From: Micromonospora chokoriensis | Lineage (GTDB): Bacteria; Actinomycetota; Actinomycetes; Mycobacteriales; Micromonosporaceae | Assembly (NCBI RefSeq): GCF_000718555.1 | Contig: NZ_JOAN01000011.1 | Coordinates: 186,001-250,000 of the forward strand | Length of the DNA stretch: 64,000 nt | Direction: 5' to 3' | In this document: in pieces, positions 1-8,354 of the stretch | Layout: each line of letters starts with the position of its first letter | How positions within the stretch are numbered: the stretch's first letter is position 1 | Translations under genes and position numbers: made by a program | The notes under the pieces: generated by a model | The model's input: the letters and a program-made list of their open reading frames with translations, nothing else | Databases searched by the model: none | What the model was told of the DNA's origin: nothing

Positions 1-740
1 TGGCTGGCGTGCGCGACGAAGGCGCGCTGCCGGTCCATCACGTCGGAGACCACGTCGGCCATGTGGTTGAAGCTGGCCGCGAGGCGGCGCAGCTCCGGCG
101 GGCCCAGGCGGTGCTGCACCCGGGCACTCCGGTCGCCCTCGGCGATCTCGTGGGTGACCGCGTCCAGCTCAGTGACCGGACGCAGCACCCAACCGGCCAG
201 CCCGAACGCGGTCAGCACGCAGGCCAGCACGGCGAGCAGACCGGCCAGGGCGAGCAGCAGCCACCACGCGACGACAGCGCGACGGATCGGGCCAGCCGGG
301 GTCACGATCACCACCGCGCCGAGCACCTCACCTCCGTCGTTGATCGGTACCGCCACCACCACCGGGTCAGTCGTCCAGGGCCAGACCGACTCGGGGGCGC
401 TGGTCTGCTGCCCGGACAGCGCGGTGTCCAGCACCGTCGCGGTCCCCGAGCCGGGCCGCCACCTCGGCGACGAGACCGGGATGTTCCGGTCCCGGTCGAC
501 GATCGCCGCGCCGATCCCGTACAGGTCGTCGTAGCTGGTCAACTCCGACTCGATCGGGCCCGGCCCGCCATCACGCAGCGCCGGCCCGGCCAGCGAGGCG
601 AACCGGGTGGCGTCGGCGAGCCGGTCGGCCCGGACCCGTTCGGTCTCGCGGCTGGCCATGGTGGCGGCCAGCGGGGTCTCCAACGCGATGAGCACGAGGA
701 CCATCAGCAGCAGGTAGCTGATCACCAGTCGACGGCGCAC
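1..740 (-). CDS. Sensor histidine kinase, N-terminal part (cut by window edge)
   Basis: The reading frame is open from a GTG at 740 to the window edge, giving about 246 residues with no stop. It shows an N-terminal membrane segment (residues about 5-28), an extracytoplasmic sensor region of about 130 residues, a second membrane segment and a HAMP-like linker. It ends in RQRAFVAHAS, just where the dimerisation helix with the phospho-accepting His of class I kinases begins; that His and the ATPase domain lie outside the window. The start is 9 bp downstream of the stop of the response regulator, so the two genes form a regulator-kinase operon. The kinase would autophosphorylate in response to an envelope signal and phosphorylate the regulator. 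The signal is unknown. Confidence 0.88.
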   Translation of the reverse strand, partial: MRRRLVISYLLLMVLVLIALETPLAATMASRETERVRADRLADATRFASLAGPALRDGGPGPIESELTSYDDLYGIGAAIVDRDRNIPVSSPRWRPGSGTATVLDTALSGQQTSAPESVWPWTTDPVVVAVPINDGGEVLGAVVIVTPAGPIRRAVVAWWLLLALAGLLAVLACVLTAFGLAGWVLRPVTELDAVTHEIAEGDRSARVQHRLGPPELRRLAASFNHMADVVSDVMDRQRAFVAHAS

Positions 741-749
741 GTCAGCTCC

Positions 750-1406
750 TCACGCGTCGCGCAGCCGGTAGCCGACGCCGCGGACGGTCTCCACCAGGCG
801 TGCGTCGCCGAGCTTGCCGCGCAGCGACCCGACGTGCACCTCGACCGTGTGTCGGTCGGCCCAGGTGGTGCCCCAGGCGTCGAGCAGGATGCGGTCGCGG
901 GGCACCGCCACCCCGGGCTGCCGGGCCAGCGAGAGGAGCACGTCGAACTCCTTGCGGGTCAACGTGACGGCACGGCCGTCCACGGTCACCGTCCGCGCGG
1001 CCACGTCGATGCGGACCGGACCGGCCTCGATGAGGTGCCGCTGCGGCGCGGCGTTCGCGGCGCGGCGCAGCACCGCCTCGATCCGTGCCTGCAGCTCCAC
1101 CATCGAGAACGGCTTGACCACGTAGTCGTCCGCGCCGAGGCGCAGACCCAGCACCCGGTCACGTTCCTCGCCCCGGGCGGTCACCGCGATGATGCCGAGC
1201 TGACTGCTGCGCCGACGCAGTTCCCGGCACAGGTCGGTGCCGTCCCCGTCGGGCAGGGTCAGGTCGAGCAGCACCAGGTCGCACGGGGCGGCGGAGAGCG
1301 CGGCGGCGACGGTGGCCGCGTGCTCGACCTCGTAGCCGCGGCGGGTGAGGGCGGAGGACAGCGCAGCGGCCACCCGGCGGTCGTCCTCCACCAACAGGAT
1401 CCGCAC
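750..1406 (-). CDS. OmpR/PhoB-family response regulator
   Basis: 218 residues, the usual length of the family. The receiver domain (about 1-115) has the acidic pair Asp8/Asp9, the phospho-acceptor Asp48 in LVLLDLTLPDGDG, Thr76 and Lys98 (VVKPF). A winged-helix DNA-binding domain follows (about 125-218; RKEFDVLLSLARQPG and the C-terminal VETVRGVGYRLR). It is a cytoplasmic transcription factor activated by the kinase encoded directly downstream. The start is GTG preceded by a G-rich ribosome-binding stretch. Targets cannot be told from sequence; no other gene here is obviously its regulon. Confidence 0.95.
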   Translation of the reverse strand: MRILLVEDDRRVAAALSSALTRRGYEVEHAATVAAALSAAPCDLVLLDLTLPDGDGTDLCRELRRRSSQLGIIAVTARGEERDRVLGLRLGADDYVVKPFSMVELQARIEAVLRRAANAAPQRHLIEAGPVRIDVAARTVTVDGRAVTLTRKEFDVLLSLARQPGVAVPRDRILLDAWGTTWADRHTVEVHVGSLRGKLGDARLVETVRGVGYRLRDA

Positions 1407-1513
1407 CCGTGCCCCCGTCCGTCGCAGCGCTGTTCTGCGAATGGTGGCAGAAGCGCGCGCAGACCGGGAGGCCGCCCGCCCGCGCTGGGCGGGCTACCGA
1501 CCGAATACGCGGG

Positions 1514-1825
1514 TCACAGGCCGAAGGTGTCGTCGGCGATGGCGTCCCGGACGCCGTCGGTGAACCCGCGAAAACCCGGGTCCTCGTGGCTGGCCGGCAC
1601 GCTGGTGACGGTGACCCCGCTGGCCTGGGTCACCGCGTCGACCAGGGGTGGATAGTCGATCTCGGCATCCTGGAAGGCATCATCGTCCGCCTCGGCCAGG
1701 TTGATCACATGCTGTACGTCGTCGGACGGAGTGTCCGGATCCTCGGCCCACTCGCCGCCGGCCCGGTAGCACTCGTCGTACAGCGCGCGCTGGCTGTCGG
1801 TCCAGTCATCGTCGTAGCTCTGCAT
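1514..1825 (-). CDS. Small acidic protein of unknown function
   Basis: 103 residues beginning MQSYDDDWTDSQRALYDECY. The ATG at 1825 is preceded by GGAGGG at a normal distance, which decides this start against longer in-frame extensions. The protein is acidic, soluble-looking, without membrane segments or a recognisable catalytic motif; the sequence DDVQHVINLAEADDDAF suggests a helical fold. It stands alone between the two-component system and the divergently transcribed DUF952 gene. I do not recognise the family. Confidence 0.75.
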   Translation of the reverse strand: MQSYDDDWTDSQRALYDECYRAGGEWAEDPDTPSDDVQHVINLAEADDDAFQDAEIDYPPLVDAVTQASGVTVTSVPASHEDPGFRGFTDGVRDAIADDTFGL

Positions 1826-1926
1826 CGCCCATCCCTCCGCGGCCCTTGACCTGAGCATGCCCGGCGGGAGGCGACGGGCGCGGCGGTACCGGCGAAAACC
1901 GGGCGAGCGGGCCGACGACAGCCCCG

Positions 1927-1932
1927 TAGGCT
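1927..1932 (+). promoter_or_regulatory. -10 box of a probable leaderless promoter
   Basis: TAGGCT lies 7 bp before the GTG start at 1940, placing the transcription start at or next to the start codon. There is no Shine-Dalgarno sequence, which fits a leaderless mRNA, common in actinobacteria. Confidence 0.45.
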
Positions 1933-1939
1933 GCCCCTT

Positions 1940-2278
1940 GTGATCTACAAGCTGCTGTCCAGCGCGGAATGGGACGACGCCCTCGCCGCCGGTGCCTTCG
2001 CCGGCTCTGCCGTGGACCGCCACGACGGTTTCATCCACCTCTCCGGCGGCGACCAGGTGGTGGAGACGGCACGGCGGCACTTCGCCGGGGCGACCGGGTT
2101 GACCCTGCTCAGCGTCGAGGAAGAGCGCCTGGGTGACGCGCTGCGGTGGGAGCCGTCGCGCGGCGGGCAACTCTTCCCGCACGTGTACGGCCCGCTGCCG
2201 GTCGCTGCGGTGGTGGCGGCGCGGGCATTGCCGGCGGACCTTCCGGCCGCCGACGCGGTGGCCGCCCTGCTGGGCTGA
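1940..2278 (+). CDS. DUF952 family protein
   Basis: 112 residues, full length for the DUF952 family. The family pattern is visible throughout: an initial IYKL strand, GFIHLSGGDQVVETARRHF in the middle, LRWEPSRGGQLFPHVYG near residue 75, and a hydrophobic C-terminal helix. The domain is a small cytoplasmic fold with no firmly established biochemical role. The GTG start is preceded by a -10 element rather than a ribosome-binding site, so translation is probably leaderless. It is convergent with the large glycerophosphotransferase gene and separated from it by a hairpin terminator. Confidence 0.9.
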   Translation: MIYKLLSSAEWDDALAAGAFAGSAVDRHDGFIHLSGGDQVVETARRHFAGATGLTLLSVEEERLGDALRWEPSRGGQLFPHVYGPLPVAAVVAARALPADLPAADAVAALLG

Positions 2279-2284
2279 CCCGGT

Positions 2285-2317
2285 CGCGCCCGGCCCGACA
2301 GTGTCGGACCGGGCGCG
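2285..2317. terminator. Bidirectional hairpin terminator
   Basis: A 9-bp perfect stem (CGCGCCCGG with CCGGGCGCG) is extended inward after one mismatch by five more pairs around a triloop. It lies between the convergent DUF952 and glycerophosphotransferase genes and could serve both. There is no strong T-tract, as is usual at this GC content. Confidence 0.65.
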
Positions 2318-2333
2318 TGCTGCCGTATGCGGC

Positions 2334-4091
2334 TCAGCGGCAGAGCCGGTCGATCTCCTGCTGGAACCGGTCCATCGGGTTCGCGTCGGCGGGGCCGAGC
2401 AGGTAGGTCTTCAGCTCCCGGCGGGCCTCGGTCATCGGGTCGTCGCCGGCCCGGGTGACCGTGACGATCTTCTCCAGCTCACCGCAGTCCTTGGAGAGCA
2501 GGTACGCGGCCCGAGCCGTCGGATAGTCGCGGCGGAAGTCGTCCTCGGAGAGGCCAGCCGGGTTGGCCACCACGTACGGCCGCTGGCTCTGCACAAAGTC
2601 GGAGACCACACTGGACACGTCACTGATCAGCAGGTCGGTCTGGTTGAAACAGTCGAACAGCGCCGGCGTACGGCCGGTGACCACCAGGTGCGCGGTGCCG
2701 TCCAGTGAGGACGCGTCCGGGTTGCCGCCGGCAGCGCGGATCGCGGCGACGATCCGGTCGTGCACGGTCTTCGCCGCCTTGGAGCGCGACCCGGTGAGCG
2801 GGTGCGGCTTGTAGATCAGGCGGACCCGAGGGTTCGTGGCGAGCAGCCCCTTGACGATTCGCGCACCCATCAGCACCAGCGAGGTGTGGTACGGGTCGTC
2901 GTCGAGCCAGCCTTCCCAGGTGGGCGCGTAGAGCACGGTGAACGGGCGGTCCACCGACTCGGCGCCGAAGGTGTGCACCCCGGCGAGCTGCGGCCGGCCA
3001 ACCTCGACGATGTCCGAGTCGAGGACCCCTACTCCGGCCCGCGCGTAGCGTTCCCGGCCGGCCAGGCCGGCAACCCAGACCTCGTCGTACACCTTGCTGT
3101 AGGGGTTGACGCTGGCCTGCTTGTCGCTGTCGCCGTGCCCGACGAAGACGTGCTTCGTGCTCGGCTCGCGCAGCATGTGGATGTTCGCGCCGACGTTTGC
3201 GGAGTAGAGCGCCGCGCGGATGCCGCCGAGGTCGAGGTTCATGAAGTCGACCCCGGCCGGTACGCAGATCACCGGCAGCCGCGTGTCGGCCAACTCCAGG
3301 AACGCCTCCCGGTTGCGCATCAGCACCACCGCGCGCTGCTGGAGCGCCTCGGTCGGGGCGAGCCACATGTTCGCCTGGTAGACGTCCTTGGCCGGGCCGG
3401 CGAAGTAGAGCGCCACCTCGGGCCGGTGGGTGTCCAGCCAACGCTGGACCGCCGGCAGCAGCGGGTCCTGCCCCGCACCCCGGCCCCGGAGCCAGGTCAG
3501 CGCGATGATGGCGCCCACCACACCGGTCGCCGCGACCGCCACCGCGGCGGCGACGAAGAACGGCGTCGGATCGTGCTGCACCGCGGCGGCCACGGCCGCC
3601 GGCACCAGCAGCAGGTTGAGCAGGGGCATCCGGTCACCGGCGACCGCCGCCGCCCAGGCGGGCGGCTGGGGGGCACCGGACAGTGGACCCAACTCGATGT
3701 TGCGCACCATGGCGGAGAACGGGTTACGACGCTCGATCATGGTGGAGAACGCCCCGGCGAAGACCGACACGACCCACACCGCGGCCGGCAGCGCCAGCAG
3801 CAGGGTCAACTCCTCGCCGCTGAGCCGCACCTCGGCGGCGACCAGCAGCACGGCGGCGAGGTCGCGGGTCAGCTGTCGGTACGACCAGTGCAGGCCCACC
3901 TTCTCCAACAGCAACTGCGACGGGGGTGACCAGCGGGCGACGGCGAACTCGCCGATGATGGCGGCCAATCCGGCGACGGCGAACAAGCCGATCCAGCCGA
4001 ATACGCCACTGACGAGCATGACCAGGTAGGCCAGTACCAGTAGCGCACTCTGGGCGGCCACTCCGAGGCGTCCTGTCAACGTGCCGAACAA
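2334..4091 (-). CDS. CDP-glycerol/CDP-ribitol glycerophosphotransferase-type polymerase with N-terminal membrane domain
   Basis: About 585 residues from a TTG start at 4091, chosen because AGGGAG lies 9 bp upstream and the N-terminus then aligns with the paralogue at 10864. Residues about 1-230 carry several hydrophobic segments. The C-terminal half is the Glyphos_transf (PF04464, TagB/TagF-like) domain, with HGDSDK near residue 318, YAPTWEGW, a KPHP motif and SDVSSVVSDF near 490. This family transfers polyol phosphate from CDP-glycerol or CDP-ribitol to a growing teichoic-acid chain at the inner membrane face. The CDP-ribitol enzyme encoded at 9313 suggests ribitol phosphate as donor. An in-frame extension of 91 residues upstream is low-complexity and unlikely to be translated. 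Confidence 0.88.
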   Translation of the reverse strand: MFGTLTGRLGVAAQSALLVLAYLVMLVSGVFGWIGLFAVAGLAAIIGEFAVARWSPPSQLLLEKVGLHWSYRQLTRDLAAVLLVAAEVRLSGEELTLLLALPAAVWVVSVFAGAFSTMIERRNPFSAMVRNIELGPLSGAPQPPAWAAAVAGDRMPLLNLLLVPAAVAAAVQHDPTPFFVAAAVAVAATGVVGAIIALTWLRGRGAGQDPLLPAVQRWLDTHRPEVALYFAGPAKDVYQANMWLAPTEALQQRAVVLMRNREAFLELADTRLPVICVPAGVDFMNLDLGGIRAALYSANVGANIHMLREPSTKHVFVGHGDSDKQASVNPYSKVYDEVWVAGLAGRERYARAGVGVLDSDIVEVGRPQLAGVHTFGAESVDRPFTVLYAPTWEGWLDDDPYHTSLVLMGARIVKGLLATNPRVRLIYKPHPLTGSRSKAAKTVHDRIVAAIRAAGGNPDASSLDGTAHLVVTGRTPALFDCFNQTDLLISDVSSVVSDFVQSQRPYVVANPAGLSEDDFRRDYPTARAAYLLSKDCGELEKIVTVTRAGDDPMTEARRELKTYLLGPADANPMDRFQQEIDRLCR

Positions 4092-4326
4092 CGAGTTTCG
4101 CTCCCTACGAGGTTGATGACCGGCTCGGGGCGGGTGGTCCCGACGCCTGGGGGCGTCGGGAACGCGGGCGAACCGAGCCGACATGGTGCGCCGCGCAGCA
4201 GCCCGATGTCCCGTGGGCCGGCCTCCAGCGTGTGACTGCGACCTTAACGCGAGAGGGCAGAGAGGTAGCACGTGGGTATCGACGACATTTCGGTCAAAAG
4301 CCCTCCGCGTTCCCCCCGAACGGGTC

Positions 4327-4362
4327 GCGGGGCGGCTCGGCTGTCCAACCGAACCGCCCCGC
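4327..4362 (-). terminator. Hairpin terminator after the membrane protein gene
   Basis: A 9-bp stem (GCGGGGCGG with CCGCCCCGC) plus four inner pairs after a mismatch, loop of 8 bases. It is 20 bp downstream of the minus-strand gene 4382-6511 and upstream of gene 2334-4091, so the latter probably has its own promoter within 4092-4326. That stretch contains GCGTTAAGGT (read on the minus strand at 4250-4241), discussed in the findings. Confidence 0.55.
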
Positions 4363-4381
4363 ACACCGCTGTTTTCGCTGC

Positions 4382-6511
4382 TCAGCCCCCGCTGGTGGTC
4401 GATCCAGACGCCGTGGTGCGGTAGCAGATCATGCCGCCCGGAGATTTACGCGAGGCGACGGGAACCAGACCGAGCGCCGGCGCGGCGTCATTGGCGATCG
4501 TGTTGGTTCTCCACAGGCAGACCGCGCTCACGTCGACGCGGTCCAGCGCGGCGGCGACCTCGGGAACGGAGGGGACCGGGTCGCTGCCGTCGGCGAACCT
4601 GCCCAGCAGCAGCCGATCCGTGGCGAACTGGGTCTGCATGCCGTAGTCGGTGAGGTAGAGGTCCCGTGCCATGACCACCCGAACCCGCGTGGTGACCTGG
4701 GGCATCGCCCGCATGACCGAGGTCGGGGCCAGTACCAGGCCGGCCGGCAGGTCCTGCTTGGTGATCCAGAAGGTCACGTTCTTCCGGGTTTCCGGAAGGC
4801 GCCAACTCGGCTTGTCCGCGACGACGATGCCCGTCCACATTGGCGCGCCCAGGCTGTAGAAGGCGAGCACCAGGGCGACCGGCAGCCCGAAGGCGAGCAC
4901 CCGGTTCGCCACGGCGAGCCGCGGCAGCTTGATCACCGCGAGCAGGCCGACGAGCATGGGCAGCGGCACGATCCAGGGCACCCGCCAGAGCACCGCCGCG
5001 AGCCCACTCAGGTCAGCGCCCAGCACCAGGACACCCGGGATGAGCAGGACCGTCACGCTCAGCGCGGCGCTGGCGCTCAGCAGGCGCGGGACTCCCGGCC
5101 GCAGCAGCAGCGGCGAGGCCCACATGGCCACCCCGGCGATGACGCCGAGCACGCCGAGCCACAGGCTCAACCCGTAGATCTCGCGCGGCGGCAGCACCTC
5201 GGCGTACGTGGCGATCACGTTGTCGAGGCCGCTCGTGGTCAGCCGGGTGAGCAGAGCGGACAGGAGCGGGTACGCCGCCGCGGCGGCGAAGCACAGGGCC
5301 GCCTCCCGTGGACGGCGCATGACCAGCAGCATCGCCGCGGCCGTCGCCGCCAGCAGTGGCAGCAGGATGACCGCGGTCGTGGTCAGGCCGACAGCGGCGA
5401 CGGACAGCAGCGCGAGCAGGCCGAGGGCACGCCGGGACCGCGTCTCCAGGTAATCGGTGAGGTACACCCAGGCCAGCGGGACGAGCCCGTGCACGAAGAC
5501 GCTCTTGCCCTGCGTCAGCCGCGGCAGGTGGTAGGTGTTCAACACGTCCGGCGAGCCGGCCACCAACAGGATGTACGCCAGGGCCACGCCGAAGACCAGC
5601 AGCGGACGCCGCGGCGCCCAGCGCAGGACCAGCCGCCACAACGCGAAGATCACGAAGACGGCCAGCAACGGCAGCATGAGGTACCAGGTCACCGAGGCCG
5701 CGTGCACGTGCAGGACACGGGCCAGCGCACCGATGAACACCTCGAACGAGGGGATCGGCGGGTTGGCCGACCCGCCGGGGAGGGCACCCTCGGTGAAGAG
5801 GAAGTCCCGGAACGGAATCTGGTCGCGTTCGGCCACCCAGACCGACTTACCGACGTAGAAGACATCGTCGAGGGAGACCCGGGTGAGCAGCGTCGCGTAG
5901 TACGCGCCGGCCAACGACACGGCGAGCACCACGTAGCCCTGCAACGGCGTGGTCGTCGGGCCGCCGGTCGCGGAGCCGGCGCCCACGGAGGCGCTGCCGC
6001 CGGGCATCCCGCCTCGCAGTGACGTCCACGTGGAGACGACCGCGACCACTCCGAGGGCGATCGCCAACCACCAGGTGAGCGAATCGGTGCCGAACGACGC
6101 GAGCAGCCCCGCGCCGAGGGCCGCACCGACCGGAAGCGCGTACCGACGCAGCAACGCCGGCCAGCCGAGGCCGGCCGTCGCCGACTCAGGCTCCGCGGCG
6201 GACGGGATCTGCTCCTCGACCCTGCGACGCGAGCGCAACCGCCAGCCAACGGCCACCGCGATCACCACGGCGACGACCCACGCGGCGAAGACGACGGAGG
6301 GACGCAGGTCCAGGGCCAGGTTGAGGTGGTACAGCAACGTCCACAGGGCGAAGCCGGCGATCGCCGCGTCGGTCAGGACGACGGGCGCGGCGGCCACCCC
6401 GGCGTTGAGCCGCCGGATCAAGCCACCGCCGGCTGCGGCCCGAGGGGCGCTCGTACCGTCGCTACGCTCGGTGGGCGTGGGTGCCACAACAACGTCGTCC
6501 ACTTTCGTCAC
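4382..6511 (-). CDS. Large polytopic membrane protein, possible GT-C-type glycosyltransferase
   Basis: 709 residues from a GTG with AAGGA upstream. A hydrophilic N-terminus (about 40 residues) is followed by roughly 12-14 hydrophobic segments and a C-terminal soluble part of about 130 residues. An Asp-Asp pair (VSLDDVFYVGK, about residue 215) falls in a predicted outside loop between early membrane segments, as the catalytic acidic pair does in GT-C enzymes that use polyprenyl-phosphate sugars. That is resemblance only; no family signature is certain. Position between a polymerase gene and the exporter genes suggests a role in assembling or modifying the surface polymer. It could equally be an uncharacterised membrane protein of another kind. 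Confidence 0.8.
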   Translation of the reverse strand: MTKVDDVVVAPTPTERSDGTSAPRAAAGGGLIRRLNAGVAAAPVVLTDAAIAGFALWTLLYHLNLALDLRPSVVFAAWVVAVVIAVAVGWRLRSRRRVEEQIPSAAEPESATAGLGWPALLRRYALPVGAALGAGLLASFGTDSLTWWLAIALGVVAVVSTWTSLRGGMPGGSASVGAGSATGGPTTTPLQGYVVLAVSLAGAYYATLLTRVSLDDVFYVGKSVWVAERDQIPFRDFLFTEGALPGGSANPPIPSFEVFIGALARVLHVHAASVTWYLMLPLLAVFVIFALWRLVLRWAPRRPLLVFGVALAYILLVAGSPDVLNTYHLPRLTQGKSVFVHGLVPLAWVYLTDYLETRSRRALGLLALLSVAAVGLTTTAVILLPLLAATAAAMLLVMRRPREAALCFAAAAAYPLLSALLTRLTTSGLDNVIATYAEVLPPREIYGLSLWLGVLGVIAGVAMWASPLLLRPGVPRLLSASAALSVTVLLIPGVLVLGADLSGLAAVLWRVPWIVPLPMLVGLLAVIKLPRLAVANRVLAFGLPVALVLAFYSLGAPMWTGIVVADKPSWRLPETRKNVTFWITKQDLPAGLVLAPTSVMRAMPQVTTRVRVVMARDLYLTDYGMQTQFATDRLLLGRFADGSDPVPSVPEVAAALDRVDVSAVCLWRTNTIANDAAPALGLVPVASRKSPGGMICYRTTASGSTTSGG

Positions 6512-6642
6512 GGGGCGTCCTTGTCGTCCGGCGGATCAAAGGCGAGGAGAGGTGTCGGCGTGGTGACGGCCGAGTGTCATCGGAGCTTAGCGGAGACGAA
6601 TTGAAGATCCGGTTCCGCGTACAGCGGGTGTCGCGGGCCTGG

Positions 6643-7281
6643 TCAGCCGCCGACGGACGCTGCCCGGGGCCGGGGTACGGCGCTGTCGGCGCCGAGTCCG
6701 GCGGCCACGGATTCGACCAGGTTGTCGAGGTAGTCGTCGGTGAGCGGTAGGCGGGCGATGGCGAGCCGCCAGTAGAGCGGGCCCACGATGAGGTCGATGG
6801 CGGCGTCCAGCTCGGTGTCGGCGGGCAGTTCGCCGCGCCGCACGGCACGGGTGACCAGGTGGCCGCCGATCTCCTGCTGCCGGGTGTGCAGCAGCTGGCG
6901 CAGGGTCGCGTCGATGCTGGGGTTGCGGGCCGCCTCGGCCAGCAGGTCCGGGATGATCTGCGACGCCAGCGGGTGACGTAGCGCATGGGCCACCACCTGG
7001 AACAGCAGCGCGAGATCACCGCGCAGGCTGCCGGTGTCCAGGGCGGGGAGTTTGCCGTGCGCCGCCGCGGCGACGATCTCCAGCACCAGCTCCAGCTTCG
7101 AGCTCCACCGTCGGTAGATCGCCGTCTTGCTGACGCCGGCCCGTCGGGCCACCGCCTCGATGGAGAGCCGGCCGTAGCCGACCGCCGCGAGCTCCTGCAT
7201 CAGCGCACGGCGGATCGCCGTGGTGATCTCGTCGCGCAGCACCGCCGCCCCGGCCGGGGCCCGCCGCTTCTCGGTCGTCAT
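6643..7281 (-). CDS. TetR-family transcriptional regulator
   Basis: 212 residues. The N-terminal helix-turn-helix is clear (LSIEAVARRAGVSKTAIYRR, residues about 39-58), followed by the all-helical ligand-binding and dimerisation domain (WSSKLELVLEIV onward). It is transcribed away from the exporter genes wzm-wzt. The shared region holds an inverted repeat, CGCAAC-N9-GTTGCG, overlapping the -35 of a good exporter promoter, so repression of the exporter operon and possibly of itself is the simplest model. The ligand is unknown. Confidence 0.93.
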   Translation of the reverse strand: MTTEKRRAPAGAAVLRDEITTAIRRALMQELAAVGYGRLSIEAVARRAGVSKTAIYRRWSSKLELVLEIVAAAAHGKLPALDTGSLRGDLALLFQVVAHALRHPLASQIIPDLLAEAARNPSIDATLRQLLHTRQQEIGGHLVTRAVRRGELPADTELDAAIDLIVGPLYWRLAIARLPLTDDYLDNLVESVAAGLGADSAVPRPRAASVGG

Positions 7282-7318
7282 CGAGGGCTCTCATCGCAGG
7301 TCACGCCGGCTAGCGTAG

Positions 7319-7339
7319 CGCAACGACGGTACGGTTGCG
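7319..7339. promoter_or_regulatory. Candidate TetR operator
   Basis: Inverted repeat CGCAAC-N9-GTTGCG in the region between the divergent tetR and wzm genes. Its right arm overlaps the -35 hexamer TTGCGT of the exporter promoter, the position expected of a repressor site. Confidence 0.45.
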
Positions 7340-7363
7340 TCCCGACGTGTTTCGGACTACTGT
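7335..7363 (+). promoter_or_regulatory. Promoter of the wzm-wzt exporter genes
   Basis: TTGCGT (7335-7340), 17-bp spacer, TACTGT (7358-7363). This is a good housekeeping-sigma match, about 90 bp before the exporter start codon at 7461, and it overlaps the inverted repeat proposed as TetR operator. Confidence 0.55.
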
Positions 7364-7460
7364 CCTCGCAGCGACGAGGCGACGCCCCGCGCGCATTTCC
7401 CACTAGGATTCGATCGTCGCGAGCAACCCCGTCTGCACGAAAGATCGGAGCGCCATTTCC

Positions 7461-8354
7461 ATGGCCACCACCGCGCTGGTCGACCCCGACACGGGCCTGA
7501 CCCAGGCGCAGCTGGCCGCTCGGCACGGGCTTCGGGTCGCCGGTGAGCGACCCAGCCTCGTCGAGTACAGCCGCCGACTATGGGCCTACCGGCACTTCAT
7601 CGCCGCGTACGCCAACGCCAAGCTCGTCGCTTCGTACAGCAACGCCAAGCTGGGTCAGCTCTGGCAGGTGCTCACCCCGCTCACCAACGCGGCGGTCTAC
7701 TACCTGATCTTCGGGGTGGTGCTGAGTCAGAACGAGATTCCGAACTACATCGCGTACCTGACCACTGGGCTGTTCATCTTCAACTTCACCCAGAGCGCGG
7801 TCCTGGCCGGCACCCAGTCGATCAGCAGCAACCTGGGGCTGATCCGGGCGCTGCACTTCCCCCGGGCCAGCCTGCCGCTGTCGACGACCCTCACCCAGTT
7901 CCAGCAACTGCTGGCCTCGATGGTGGTGCTGATCGGCATCGTGCTGGCCACCGGCGAGCCGCTCACCTGGGAGTGGTTGCTGCTGGTGCCGGCCCTGTTC
8001 CTGCAGGCGGTGTTCAACGCCGGGGTGGTGCTGGTGGTGGCCCGGTTGGGCTCCAAGTCGAGCGACCTGAAGCAGGTCATGCCGTTCATCATGCGCACCT
8101 GGATGTACGGCTCCGGCGTCCTCTACAGCGTCAGCCTGTTCGAGCGGCTGCCCAGTTGGGCGACGACGCTGGTCCAGTACAACCCGCTGCTGGTCTACAT
8201 CGAGCTTGCGCGGTACACGCTGCTGGAGAAGGCACCGCTGCTCAACGAGTCGCTGACCCAGCTCTGGCTGGTCGGCGCCGGTTGGGCGCTGGTGGCCGGC
8301 ATCGGCGGTTTCATCTACTTCTGGCGCGGCGAACAGGAGTACGGCCGTGGCTGA
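7461..8354 (+). CDS. wzm: Polysaccharide/teichoic acid ABC exporter, permease subunit (Wzm/TagG type)
   Basis: 297 residues of the ABC-2 polysaccharide permease family. A hydrophilic N-terminus (about 50 residues; SYSNAKLGQLWQVLTP is the conserved interfacial part) is followed by six hydrophobic segments. It forms the membrane channel that moves a completed lipid-linked polymer across the cytoplasmic membrane, powered by the ATPase encoded immediately after. The two genes overlap by 8 bp, so translation is coupled. The ATG lies downstream of a promoter that appears to be TetR-controlled. Role inferred from family and from neighbouring teichoic-type polymerases. Confidence 0.93.
   Translation: MATTALVDPDTGLTQAQLAARHGLRVAGERPSLVEYSRRLWAYRHFIAAYANAKLVASYSNAKLGQLWQVLTPLTNAAVYYLIFGVVLSQNEIPNYIAYLTTGLFIFNFTQSAVLAGTQSISSNLGLIRALHFPRASLPLSTTLTQFQQLLASMVVLIGIVLATGEPLTWEWLLLVPALFLQAVFNAGVVLVVARLGSKSSDLKQVMPFIMRTWMYGSGVLYSVSLFERLPSWATTLVQYNPLLVYIELARYTLLEKAPLLNESLTQLWLVGAGWALVAGIGGFIYFWRGEQEYGRG

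Noticed and set aside
9..1655. Plus-strand frame of 548 residues over the two-component genes
   Set aside because: It is antisense to a clear kinase and response regulator, with low-complexity Arg/Gln/His/Gly-rich translation typical of shadow frames in high-GC DNA.
4232..6022. Plus-strand frame of 596 residues
   Set aside because: Antisense to a membrane protein gene with normal hydrophobic segments; its translation is Gln/Arg/Gly-rich and has no domain.
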